A program made the translations under genes and the position numbers. Shown here one piece after another: positions 34,464 through 45,353 of a stretch of DNA of 64,000 nt. This DNA comes from Lophium mytilinum. Its lineage: Eukaryota; Ascomycota; Dothideomycetes; Mytilinidiales; Mytilinidiaceae. The notes below the pieces were generated by a model, which saw only the letters and a list, made by a program, of their open reading frames with translations, had not been told where the DNA came from and did not search any database. The DNA lies in the NCBI GenBank assembly GCA_010093605.1, contig MU004183.1:1860001-1924000 (forward strand), in the 5' to 3' direction. Numbering within the stretch: position 1 is the first letter of the stretch; each line of letters begins with the position of its first letter.

Positions 34464-35606
34464 CTAGAAAATAGCAATGGCATGCGGAGGGCTTCCAACC
34501 AGCCCTGGAACGTTCATTGGCATGCTAGTCAAGAAGAAGGAATATCGCCCTTGCCTAGCGCATTCTTCGCTCAACTCTTCAACATTGAACATTTCGCCTA
34601 TGCATCAGTTAGAAATAGAGTAGTCCATGTAGCCAGATAAGCTGCTCAAGAAGCGCTTATACCGAACTTACCGATCGGCATACCCCAACCACCCAGCAAA
34701 ATCTCATGAAGAGACAGCTTTTCTCCCTCAAACTCACCTCCGAACGGAAACCTCTCAAAGCCTGGCGCATCTCCGGCAGCAGCACTAAACCCACTCTCCC
34801 AAAGCCAGCGCGCCATGCCAACGGACGCTTCTAGTCCGACCCACTTCGTCGGCTTGGCTTTGCTCCATTCCACCTTTTGCTCCTCATTCAGTGCTTCGTA
34901 GCCGACATTGAACCCAGAGCGCACGATGAGGATATCGCCTTGCTTGATCTCAACCTTCTGAGCGTCAGCGACGGCTTTGAGGTCGTCGACGGTGATGACG
35001 TGCGCTGAAATCAGCTCGTAAGGCTTATTTTGGGATTCACTCCAGCGGAGATAGTCTAGGAGGATTCCGCGACCAACGATTCCACTTTTGCACCACGCTG
35101 CCAGCTTTAGCACTTCTATGTCTGATTCTTGGCTCTCAGTGCGTACAGTGCATGCCTAGGGTCGAAGTAGCATTTGGTCCCGAGATCTCCTCCGCGGTAA
35201 CACCGTTGTAGAACCTCTTCTCTTTCTGATACCCAAAATGTCGGAAACCGTCCCATTGGGACGAGATCTGGTATCCTTGAGCCCCTCGGTTCATTCAATC
35301 TCTGGATGTTCTTACTTGGGTGTTCATTTCAATGCTGTCATCATGAAATGTAGTAGGCGGATTACTGCTGAAAATATTGTGTTTTAGAGGTAACCGCCCA
35401 TGCGAAGGTGGCGTCAAATAGTTGATAGGGCTATCAAGTCCGATTCTGAAGCCCGTTTTGACTTCGCTGGTTGCTTCTTTCACCACCTCCGGCGTCAGAA
35501 GGTTAAGAGTTCCGAGCTGGTCGTCTAATCCATACAAGCCCCAGGCAGAATAGGGAGGATCGCCTTTGCGGAGCGGTAGTTGATCAAAAGAAGGCCTGGA
35601 CAGCAT
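34464..35606 (-). CDS. Cyclase-family (PF04199) metal-dependent hydrolase
   Basis: Four exons on the minus strand, 35316..35606, 35147..35267, 34672..35097 and 34464..34597, give 323 aa; introns are 48, 49 and 74 bp and all junctions keep phase. Family marks are GLYGLDDQLGTLNLLTPEVV, NTQISSQWDGFRHFGYQKEK, GPNATSTLGMHSW, GIVGRGILLDY, GDILIVRSG and the C-terminal MPMNVPGLVGSPPHAIAIF. Relatives include kynurenine formamidase and secondary-metabolism cyclases. The DGFRHFGYQ segment stands where bacterial members have HxGTHxD, the usual state in this fungal subgroup. Substrate unknown. Confidence 0.85.
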
Positions 35607-37019
35607 GATGTGGTTTTTGAATTAGATTTTGAAATCGATGGATATCGACTTCCTTTAGTACATTAGAGACCCGCTGGTGGTGGCACTAAGGCAATTCCGA
35701 CTGTCTAGCCGACTAATTCCGGCGTATGATAATATTTAATGTATTCTTGCACACCTTTACCACTCATCACGAGGAGGTATCGTGCATCAAGGCGCTTTGT
35801 CATATCTTATTGGAAATTTCGTGTCTTTTGGGATGCAAGACCTTTGCGGTGCGAGGAATCTGAATAAAATAACACTATTGATCAGCAAGCAATCTCGTAT
35901 TTACAGCATACCTTTGTTATCTAGTTTTAAGGTTGCACAGTGAATCACTAGACGTTGAACGTGCGATTGTCAGGGCAGGTTGCTTGCAGGTACTTCCAAA
36001 GTGCTTAGAAAGTCGGCAACGCCGAAAGTAATCATTTGGAATGTCTGGCAGGACAAGTCAGGCAACGCGCGGTTGATTCAATGTCTGTTTCAAGATGTGT
36101 GTGTAAGATGCGCCATGCAGTCAGCCCAGAAAGAGAAGGAGGAGAAGAGGATTCGAAGCCCCTTCGTACCTCCACGGCGATGGAAGATGGCGTTGGAAAG
36201 CTGGATCGTGCCCAAGTGGCTATGCAAATGGTTCCAGCCACTTTGAGCGCTACGAAGCACGGACGGCGTTTCTTCTTCACTCTCGTCTCTTTATAGACAG
36301 AAGTTACCTCCTGCATTTCCTAGAAAGGTAATCCTGTTAGCATACGAAAGAAGCTGCGCAGGAGAGCCTACCTAACTTACATCAAACATCTCAACTCTTT
36401 CCTACTTTTGATGAACTCCCAGTTTCAAGCCTCCAATCCTCAATCGCACTAGACTCCACACCCATTAATATTCCGGCAGATCTATTTTCAACACTGTTCA
36501 CATAAGCAGCCCACCCCGGCCACACTAACCACACCCCTGACGGCCTCACCGACCATGCTCACCACCACACGCCGCAGCTCACCTCCAAATCGCCCGCTGA
36601 CGCCATTCCCGCGCCCATGTTTTAGCCAACAGTGGACGAATCCGATCAACATGCTTAAAACCTTACAGAGGACAAGCTCGTAGGATGCCAGGCGATCACG
36701 GCGCCGCATCCGCCGCCTAGTGGCACGGGAAGGCTGAGGGCTGAGGGCTGATTGTGCAAGGCGCGCCGTTGGAAATGACTTACGTTGGCTTGGTAAGGAA
36801 GCGGGGCTGCAGGAATGATATAAGACCAGCGATCTCCATCTTTTGTTGCTTTCCCAAGCTTGTCTTCGTTTCGTGTATTGTACATCAATTTCAGAGTTCG
36901 CGCAGTGTGATGTGGGAGCCGACCGCTATTGCACTTCATATCACTTTTCATCTAGCTCTGATTGTAAAAGTTATTTGACTTCGAATAGGCAGAAGTGTTG
37001 GTACTGTGAGAAGAAAAAT
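35607..37019. other. Intergenic divergent region, no supported gene
   Basis: 1.4 kb holding the promoters of the cyclase-family and four-TM genes. Open frames near 36030-36320 on both strands overlap one another and resemble no protein. Nothing else recognised. Confidence 0.45.
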
Positions 37020-37989
37020 ATGGCGGCAGCAGCATACTACAACCCGAATATCAGCGAGCCTCACCCACAAACGCAGCACGCTCTCCAACACCAGCATTCG
37101 CAATCTCCACCATCGCAGCACTCCCCACTACGCCCTATGCTCCTTGTAGATACGCACCACCACGCCAACGATAGTCTCCATGCCCATCAAGTGATAGAGA
37201 TAGAGAAAGCCAAACTCAAGAAGAGGGAAGACCAGGTAATAATTTCCACCCATTCAATCTATCGTCTCAAATCTAATAATCCCAGGTCTTGAAAGCCCGA
37301 ATTCGCCGCCTCCGCCTCATAAGCCGCATCCTCGCCTTCCTCGTTAGCATCGCCGTTTTCATCCCCATAACCCTCACCCTCCACAAATTCCTCACAACGA
37401 AGGACACATTCCGCGAGGCGCCGGGCAAGGATGGTTCGACGGTGAACCGGACGCCATGGGCCAAGGACTCCAAAACATGGCCCACATACATGTACTTCGC
37501 CGTCGCGGCCATTGCGCTCGTGCTCAACATGGTGATTCTGGTGTCGTATAAATTCGGAACCAAGAACGCGAACCGGGCTGCGTCGGTATCCACCTTCTTC
37601 ACATGGCTCGTTATGATTGGGAACTTGGTTGTCTGGAGCATAGCCGCGTCGCTGTATCGGACGGAGAAGAATAAGAATGGGAAGTCGAATGACCTGTGGG
37701 GCTGGACGTGCAGTGCTGCGGCGAGGGAAATTCAGCATGTGTTCCACGATGACGTAAACTTCGACAAATTTTGCAAGACGCAGGTGAGTTCTCTTTTCTT
37801 GCGTGACGCTGCATTTGACGCTGATGTCTCTAGTCCATTTCATTTTACGCAGGGCTGGTTCAAGTGGGCGTTGGTTTTCTCACCATCGTCACTTATCTAA
37901 TGGTTATACGGCGGCGGAAGGTGAAGAAGACCGTAGAGGACAGGGCGAGGTTACTCGATGACCATGATGCTTGGGATGCGTCACACTGA
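37020..37989 (+). CDS. Four-TM fungal membrane protein of unknown function
   Basis: Three exons, 37020..37235, 37286..37783 and 37834..37989, each boundary at phase 0, give 289 aa. The N-terminal 70 residues are His/Gln/Pro-rich and cytosolic in character. Four predicted membrane helices lie near residues 83-103, 140-160, 175-197 and 245-265; a loop carries DLWGWTCSAAAREIQ and FDKFCKTQ with paired Cys. The C-terminus is basic then acidic. I recall many Pezizomycotina homologues with this WGWxCS loop and no assigned function. The third exon was chosen because it supplies the fourth helix (YAGLVQVGVGFLTIVTYLMV). Confidence 0.75.
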
Positions 37990-38055
37990 TGCTAGATAAT
38001 CGTACGTTGATCGAACACAACTTCTTCTTCTTCTTCAGAGATACCAGGTGCTTGC

Positions 38056-40659
38056 CTAAATGATCGTGATGGTATCGGTTTCGAACCCTTCCAAGCCCTC
38101 TCCCCAGAGCCGGTAGAAGAGTCCGACGCGACGGTAGTACCCTTCACGCACAGGCACCAAGAGCAGTCCTCTCATAGGATTTTCCACGACAACAAGAGCC
38201 CAAACATAGGACCACCCATATTCATCCACGGGAAGTTTCTCGTCTGCATCGCCTTGAGCGCGTCCAATGTGAGTAGCATTCGTCGGATCCTCTATGGTTG
38301 CGACTTCAATAAGACGCTGCCTTGTTGTGCCACATTTGAAACGTTTCATGAGTCCTTGTATCTTGAGGTAGGCCGACAGGGTTGGGTTGAGAGCGCCGTA
38401 TGGCGCGTCTAGTGATGCTGGCGTAGCCCGGCAATCGATTACTATAGCTGGATCTGAGAAAGAGGTTGGGCACCATTTGTAGCTGACCTCGCCATCAACC
38501 GCTGCCCACGACCAGGAGGGAGCGCGGTGGACAGTCGGCCTCGAGATGTCAGATCGTGCAGAGCTCCATAGCAAGTCTTTCGGCAAGGCAGACTTCCAAA
38601 GGCCAGCGAGATAGTCGCTCTGGTACACAGCACCAAAATCCGCGGCAACGCCAGAGATAGCGGGGAACTTGTCTCCTGGAAACGTCAGGAAGCGCCGCGT
38701 GTAATCACGGAGGGTTGATCTCCATGAATCTAGGGAGAACTGCTTGTTCTGGGACTGGTCGGTACTGACGTCCATTGGCTCGTCGTCTAAAGAGGTTTTA
38801 GTGCTTCCGCAGATCCACCAGACGTCTTCGGAACCGTAGTCAAGAATTCGTGGGGATAGAATGTGTTCTGAAAGAGTCCATGCTCTCAGACTGATCGGGT
38901 TTTTCTCAGGTGTATATCGATGCGGCTCCTCTATGAGGATCGATCCCGACTTTCCCGCTGGCGTCTCGAATGGCAGCTTCATACATGTCTTTGATACCGA
39001 GGGTCTGGGCTGCAAGAAACCCTCTTGCACGTTTCTAGCACTAGATGCTGATATCGTGATATATGCTTCCTGGAAGATACTTGGCATCTTCCCAATCTCT
39101 CTCGAGACGTCTTCCGGGTCATCTTGGATGATGCACTTTAAAGGTCAGCACTGACTCGGATAGCTCAGCAAAAAGGGGTTCGCTACTGACTATGCAATCA
39201 ATCCAAATGTAACGTATTCCCAATTTGTTTGCTACAACCATTGCGTCCTGGAGTGTTTGGGGAAACCAGGAGAAACGGATACCATCCGTGAAATCCTGGA
39301 CGGTTGAACTAGTGCTCTTGATAGGTGGCTCACCGCCCCAACAGTACGATAACGCGGCGTATTGGCCGACTTCATTTTCCTCTGTCCAGTGCAGCCGTAC
39401 GAATGATATTGGTTGCTTGGTACCTATGTCAATGACCCTTGAAGGCATAACGCCTCTCGGCTTGGGACATCTCTCATGATCTTCATGGCACGCCTTCAGC
39501 GAAATTCGCGCCCTTTCAATAATGGCATCTGGAGACATGTCTGAGTTGCTTGGTCGATCGTGGATGTGGGCGGCAGCTGGGTCATCTATTACAATTAGCT
39601 AACGTCCTGTCAGGATGATCGACAATAGAAAGATAGACATAAAGAGTAGCACACTCAACAAGTAACCTGTGCACACCTGTTTGCTACTACTTGAAGAGCT
39701 TTAACAAGTTTCCGCATAGCCCAAAGCTAAGAGCCCATATTTTTGAAGCGCATTGAAGCACCACAAGCAGCGGCATACAAGTACACTCGGCCGTGGAAAG
39801 ACAAAACGGTTGCTGAGTGTGCCACCCTTCCATGCCCGAGATGCAAAGCCTGACTGAATTACTAGTGAGGAGATACCCCCATGTGATAAAATAAGAGAAT
39901 GAAGAGCTCACCACTGGTTGTGGTTATCCTGAATGGACCTTTTGGTACATTCATCTCATAATGTTTAATGAATATCGGGTAGCTTTCTTTCTCTTTCACA
40001 TTCTTTGATTCCCACAATTGATCAACCAAAAATGGATCGATACTATAGCTGAGCCATAACCTTGCCCCACGGTTCAATGCAGAAATAAACCTGTGGTCGG
40101 AAAGTTGGAAGTGTATGTCCAAGCCGTCGTCGAAGGAGATGTATTCAAGGTTCTTGACCGCCCTACCTCCAGACGTCTGATGGTACTCGGGATGTCTTGA
40201 GACATACATTTTTGAGACATCTGCCCTCAGTCGATCCATGCCCTTGTCTAGCAATTCCATGACCCAGAGGAACAGAACGCACTGCTCTGCGTACCCACTC
40301 AGGACGTCCTCTTTGCTGCATCGAAGAGACGATCTGTGGTTCTTGAGGGAATACCTTTCATCCGTTGAGGACTGCCTGATTACCAGTCTTTGACAGTGGC
40401 TGCAAGAATGAGGGCCATCTCTCTGAGGGGGAGAAGATACTGGTAGATTCTCTGGTTCGTGAGATAAGCGTCTCATGCCTCGAGCAATGTACTGGGCCAC
40501 CGCAGTCTTATCGACATCCCGCAGTTGACTGAATGATGAAAGGACTCCTGAGATAGTGGGAGTTGCGCTATTCGGTGCGATGGAGGCATTGACCGAGCCA
40601 TCCAGGGTCATGGAATCTTCGGTATCCATCATGTCCCAGGTAGAAGTAGTCTCGGACAT
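38056..40659 (-). CDS. HET-domain (heterokaryon incompatibility-type) protein
   Basis: Three exons on the minus strand, 39912..40659, 39191..39585 and 38056..39135, give 740 aa. The first junction yields TTTSDDPAAAHIHDRPSNSD, the usual linker before the HET domain; the second yields WIDCICIIQDDPEDVSREI. The HET domain spans about 325-475: YAALSYCWGG, TLQDAMVVANKLGIRYIWIDC, and ISASSARNVQEGFL. The N-terminal part has a CSHC motif (CSHCQRLVI). Proteins of this type trigger or modulate non-self recognition and programmed cell death; no partner NLR or HET gene lies beside it. The first intron is long (326 bp). The gene ends 66 bp from the convergent four-TM gene. Confidence 0.85.
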
Positions 40660-40860
40660 TGTGACGGGATTGTGTATGCTTTTTTTACGGGACTGATATT
40701 GTGACAGTAATGGCCTTCTTCACACCTGGTGGAGGTAAGGCTTTTATTCTCATGGAGGTACATAGGGTGAGGTCAGAGGTGCAGGCAACAGCGGCTAGTG
40801 TGGTCATGTGAATATTATATCACGTGTCAATATATATGTACATTGAAAGCTTCAGAGCTA

Positions 40861-42372
40861 CTACAATTTAGCGAAGACTGTAGGCACCTCTCCACTCATC
40901 TCAACTAAAGTGCTCTTGTTTCTGACCCATGCCTCAATGCCTCGTCTTCCGTTCTCGACGCCTACTCCGCTCAACTTCCACCCACCCACACTCATCTCGG
41001 CTGGGCTTTCACCCCAAGTGTTGACCCAAGTTATGCCAGCCTGCAACTGTGCAATGACCTTGTGAGCTAGATTTAGGTCTTTCGTGAATACCCCGGCTGC
41101 TAGACCAAGGGTTGTGTTGTTCGCGCGCTCAACCACTTCCTCCACAGTCTTGTAAGGCAGGATGGACATTACAGGACCGAAAATCTCTTCCTTCACGATG
41201 CGCATACTGTCCTTGCAATCCGTGAAGACTGTCGGCTGGACCCAAAACCCGTTCTTGACCTCGGAATTGGCAGATGCTAGCCATTCTGGCTTCCCAGGTC
41301 CGCCGTAAAGTAACGTTGCCTTGTCTTCTTCGATTCCGTGCTTCATGTAGCTGAGGACTTTCTCATAATGTGGCTTGCTAACCAAAGGTCCGAAGTTTGT
41401 GTTCGCGTCCATGAGATCTCCAGGTCGAATGAACTGCATCTTCTGCAATAGGACCTCCTCGAATTTTGCTTTCATACTTTCATGCACAAACACCCTCGTT
41501 CCGTTGGTACAAACTTGCCCGGAGGAGTAGAAGTTCGCCATCATGGCCCCGTCAACTGCTTGCTCGATGTCCGCGTCGGGAAGAACCACGCAAGCAGATT
41601 TGCCGCCTAGTTCCATGGTCACGTACTTCATTCCTCCCGCGGCAGATGCTGCTACCTTCGCTCCGGTGCTGACTTGTCCTGTGAAGCTAACTTTGGCCAC
41701 ACCCGGATGGGAGGTGAGATAAGCTCCTACATCACCACCTCCCTGGACGACATTGAACACTCCGGGAGGCACCCCAGCTGCAGTGTATATCTCTGCTAAA
41801 AGCGTGGAGTGTAGCGGGGTGAATTCAGAAGCTTTGTAGATCATGCAATTGCCTGCTGCTAGACACGGCGCGCTCTTCCACAACGCGATTTGTATAGGGT
41901 AGTTCCAGGCTCCGATTCCAACGCAGACTCCCAATGCTTCCTTCTTGGTATACGCCCATGCATCTGGTCGCAGCTGTATGGTTTCTCCGTTCAATCCTCC
42001 GCCTCCCACCAAGTTGGCAAAGTATTCGAGGACATCGGCGCCTGTGACGACGTCGACGGCTGACGTTTCGGAGAAAGCTTTGCCCGTGTCCTTCGTTTCG
42101 ACCGCTGCTAGCTCGTCGTTCCGTTCGCGGAGGAGGGAGGCGGCCTTGAGGAGGATGCGAGAGCGTTGGATAGCTGGGGTTTGAGACCAGGAAGGGAATG
42201 CCTTCGTAGCAGAGGCGACTGCTGCATCAACATCCGCGTGGGAAGCCGAGTGGATCTCTGCAAGCGGCAGAGACGTTGATGGATCTATGTTCTGAAATGA
42301 CTTGCCCGAATTCGCTGACTGTGGCTTGCCATCGTAGTACAGGGAGCGAGGTGGGTAAGGTAAAGACACCAT
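40861..42372 (-). CDS. Betaine aldehyde dehydrogenase
   Basis: Intronless, 503 aa. NAD(P)-dependent aldehyde dehydrogenase fold with the cofactor segment GVCVGIGAWNYPIQIALWKSAP, general-base Glu254 in MELGGKSAC and nucleophile Cys288 in FYSSGQVCTNGTRVF. Length and the motif GQVCTNGTR match betaine aldehyde dehydrogenases. It should oxidise betaine aldehyde to glycine betaine. It is transcribed divergently from a choline oxidase 0.9 kb away, which supports this assignment over a general aldehyde dehydrogenase. No peroxisomal SKL-type end is present (ends FAKL). Confidence 0.92.
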   Translation of the reverse strand: MVSLPYPPRSLYYDGKPQSANSGKSFQNIDPSTSLPLAEIHSASHADVDAAVASATKAFPSWSQTPAIQRSRILLKAASLLRERNDELAAVETKDTGKAFSETSAVDVVTGADVLEYFANLVGGGGLNGETIQLRPDAWAYTKKEALGVCVGIGAWNYPIQIALWKSAPCLAAGNCMIYKASEFTPLHSTLLAEIYTAAGVPPGVFNVVQGGGDVGAYLTSHPGVAKVSFTGQVSTGAKVAASAAGGMKYVTMELGGKSACVVLPDADIEQAVDGAMMANFYSSGQVCTNGTRVFVHESMKAKFEEVLLQKMQFIRPGDLMDANTNFGPLVSKPHYEKVLSYMKHGIEEDKATLLYGGPGKPEWLASANSEVKNGFWVQPTVFTDCKDSMRIVKEEIFGPVMSILPYKTVEEVVERANNTTLGLAAGVFTKDLNLAHKVIAQLQAGITWVNTWGESPAEMSVGGWKLSGVGVENGRRGIEAWVRNKSTLVEMSGEVPTVFAKL

Positions 42373-43273
42373 ATTGGAATCGTATTATCGGGTCGCTGTC
42401 TTCAGAGAGGGGCGTCTAGAGCTAAATGATTGCAGGTGAGTACGGTCTTGCTACCCTCGAGCCTTGCTAAGCCCTCGCAGCGTTGAATATGGACTCCGTA
42501 GAAAGTCCGATGGCTAATGGTGCTGACGCCTTTTCTGACGCGCTCGCCCACCGCTGAAAGGGAATATGGCGCCGGGAATGTCTACACAGGGAGCTTTGAT
42601 GGACCCCCCACTGATGACGGTGAGAGCTTTCAAAAGCTTCGACTTTGATAACGCAGGTGGTTGAGTGAATAGAAAATAGCTCAGATACTGCAGTCGGCGG
42701 GTCTGTCTATCAAATGGCGCGGAAGAGGCCGGTATCTGTGTTTTATCAGTGGTCTGAGAGCCTCAATTGATTAACTGAGCAGAGTTTGCTGGAGAAGGGC
42801 CGGGATCTGATTGCCCATTCAGTGAGGCGCAGAAAGCATTGATAGAAAAGCTGGAGGGGCGTCCTGGTTGCGCATTCCATGCCATCTGCCGGCCTCACCG
42901 CTGACGGGATAGACTGCCCTCAATCACGCAAGCGCGCCCCTCTTTGCGGCTCACGCCTCAGACTCCCCGTCAGAGCTCTCCATCGTGCCACGCCTTTGCA
43001 TTCACCCAATCGCAAAATCCGGGGTTTGCCCGCCATAGGGTAGCTTGAGCTGGCCCAAGCGGCTCGTGGCAAGGCCTGCACGATAAAACCCTATCGCCTC
43101 CCGCACTGAAGCATGACACTCGCACCCATTGTTGACGGCTGTGGGGAAAGCTAAGCTTTCTTTCTTTAAATCCTTTGAAAGTCCTTCAGGCCCGAGGCAT
43201 TGTGCATCAGCATCAGCTTTCATCATCCTCTTTATTCGTTGTCTAAGACTACACCCTTGGCCAGCACTCCATC
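42373..43273. promoter_or_regulatory. Bidirectional promoter of the choline-to-betaine gene pair
   Basis: A 901-bp spacer between two divergently transcribed genes of one pathway, so coordinated regulation is likely. It has no credible open frame. No specific binding site can be assigned with confidence. Confidence 0.55.
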
Positions 43274-44908
43274 ATGGCTCCCACCACAACTGAAATCTCT
43301 GCAGACGAAGTCAACAGCTATGATTTCGTCATTGTCGGCGGCGGCACCGCGGGCTGTGTCATTGCTAGCCGTCTCTCCGAGTATCTGCCTAACAAGAAGA
43401 TCCTGTTGGTTGAGGCTGGCCCTTCCGACTTCATGGATGACCGAGTTCTGCTCCTGAAAGACTGGTTGAGTCTTCTTGGAGGCGAGCTGGACTACGACTA
43501 CGGGACCACCGAGCAGCCCATGGGCAACTCTCACATCCGGCATTCCCGCGCCAAGGTGCTGGGTGGATGCTCTTCTCACAACACTCTGATCTCTTTCCGG
43601 CCGTTTGAGTACGACTGCCAGCGATGGGAGGCCCAAGGCTGCACCGGCTGGAGCTTCAAGACTTTTATGCGTGTTCTGGACAACCTCAGAAACACCATTC
43701 AACCAGTCCACGAGCGACACCGAAACCAACTGTGCCTGGATTGGGTTGAATCATGCTCAACGTCACTAGATATCCCAGTGGTGCACGACTTCAACAAGGA
43801 GATTAAGACCACGGGTTCTCTGAAGCAATGTGTTGGCTTCTTCTCCGTGTCCTACAACCCAGATGACGGACGTCGGAGCAGTGCCAGTGTGGCGTACATC
43901 CATCCCATTCTGCGTGGTGACGAGAAGCGCCCTAACCTGACAGTCCTGACGAATGCCTGGGTAAACCGAGTCAACGTAGACGGCAACAAGGTCACCGGCG
44001 TCACTCTCACTCTCCAAAACGGCGAACAGCGCATTATCCGTCACAAGGCCGAGACCATCATCTGCGCCGGCGCAGTCGACACACCCCGTCTGCTTCTCCT
44101 ATCCGGCATCGGCCCGCGCAAGCAGCTCTCAGACCTAGGCATCCCCGTCGTCAAAGACATCCCCGGAGTAGGCGAGAACCTCCTTGACCACCCCGAATCC
44201 ATCATCATCTGGGAGCTCAATAAGCCCGTGCCCATCAACCAAACAACCATGGACTCGGACGCCGGCATCTTCCTGCGCCGCGAGCTCCCCAACGCCGCCG
44301 GCGGCGACGGCGACATCGCAGACATCATGATGCACTGCTACCAGATCCCCTTTTGCTTCAACACCTCCCGCCTGGGCTACGACACCCCCATCGACGCTTT
44401 CTGCATGACGCCAAACATCCCCCGCGCTCGTTCCCGCGGCCGCATATACTTGACCTCCGCCAACCCGGCTGACAAGCCCGCGTTGGACTTCCGCTACTTC
44501 ACGGACCCCGAGGGCTACGACGCCGCGACGATCGTTGCGGGTCTGCGTGCTGCTCGTGAGGTCGCAAATCAAGAACCCTTCAAGCATTGGCTGAAGCGTG
44601 AGGTTGCGCCCGGCCCGAAGCTGCAGACGGACGAGGAGCTGAGCGAGTACGGCCGTCGTGTGGCGCACACGGTGTACCACCCCGCTGGAACGACCAAGAT
44701 GGGAGATGTGCAGAAGGATCCGCTGGCGGTGGTGGACGCGCAGCTGAAGGTCAAGGGGCTAGAGGGGGTCAGGATTGCCGATGCGGGCGTCTTCCCCGAG
44801 ATGCCGACGATCAACCCTATGCTCACGGTCTTGGGCGTCGGCGAGCGCGCGGCTGAATTGATTGCTGAGACCTGGGGCTGGAAGGGACTGCAGAAGGAGA
44901 GGTTGTAA
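43274..44908 (+). CDS. Choline oxidase (GMC oxidoreductase)
   Basis: Intronless, 544 aa. The N-terminal FAD-binding motif is YDFVIVGGGTAGCVIASRL with the distal Glu in ILLVEAGP. GMC signatures are AKVLGGCSSHNTLISFRP and GAVDTPRLLLLSGIGP. The C-terminal catalytic region has VYHPAGTTKMG (active-site His) and INPMLTVLGVGERAAE (Asn). It converts choline to betaine aldehyde and can also take it on to glycine betaine with H2O2 release; family members with GGCSSHN are choline oxidases rather than glucose or alcohol oxidases. The adjacent divergent betaine aldehyde dehydrogenase completes the pathway. The start at 43274 directly precedes the short pre-FAD tail typical of the fungal enzyme. Confidence 0.92.
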   Translation: MAPTTTEISADEVNSYDFVIVGGGTAGCVIASRLSEYLPNKKILLVEAGPSDFMDDRVLLLKDWLSLLGGELDYDYGTTEQPMGNSHIRHSRAKVLGGCSSHNTLISFRPFEYDCQRWEAQGCTGWSFKTFMRVLDNLRNTIQPVHERHRNQLCLDWVESCSTSLDIPVVHDFNKEIKTTGSLKQCVGFFSVSYNPDDGRRSSASVAYIHPILRGDEKRPNLTVLTNAWVNRVNVDGNKVTGVTLTLQNGEQRIIRHKAETIICAGAVDTPRLLLLSGIGPRKQLSDLGIPVVKDIPGVGENLLDHPESIIIWELNKPVPINQTTMDSDAGIFLRRELPNAAGGDGDIADIMMHCYQIPFCFNTSRLGYDTPIDAFCMTPNIPRARSRGRIYLTSANPADKPALDFRYFTDPEGYDAATIVAGLRAAREVANQEPFKHWLKREVAPGPKLQTDEELSEYGRRVAHTVYHPAGTTKMGDVQKDPLAVVDAQLKVKGLEGVRIADAGVFPEMPTINPMLTVLGVGERAAELIAETWGWKGLQKERL

Positions 44909-45353
44909 AACATGTGATGTCATCTATGGGAGTATCAGGGAGCAATGTTTATATGGGATTTGAGAGACGGGCTGAATTGTAGGACGACTAGCTAACGAAG
45001 TTGATATTCTTAGGAGTTTAGCGAGGGTCCATCTTGAGCAGGAGGCGATCCAAGTATCCCTCACGAGTCCTTTACAGACTCAGAGAGAGAAATTCATTGG
45101 ATCTACTCTCAATTGTCAGCAAGCTTCCCCAATGATCAAAGTGATGAGATTACTGCTCCTCATCCCACCCCTCAGCCATTTCTTTAGACTCGACCTCCGC
45201 GACACTGACGGCGTTCGCGCACCTTCCGAATACTCCTCCTCCTCATCGATGGCGACGCGGTAAACCTAGAACAGACCCCCAACATTAGCCAAATGTCACA
45301 ACACACATCCAGGCCCCCTCCCTCATCCATCTCCTCTCACCCCCTCACACCAC
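44909..45353. other. Intergenic region between convergent genes
   Basis: 3' regions of choline oxidase and the alpha/beta hydrolase. The right part is C-rich on the plus strand. No gene recognised. Confidence 0.45.
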
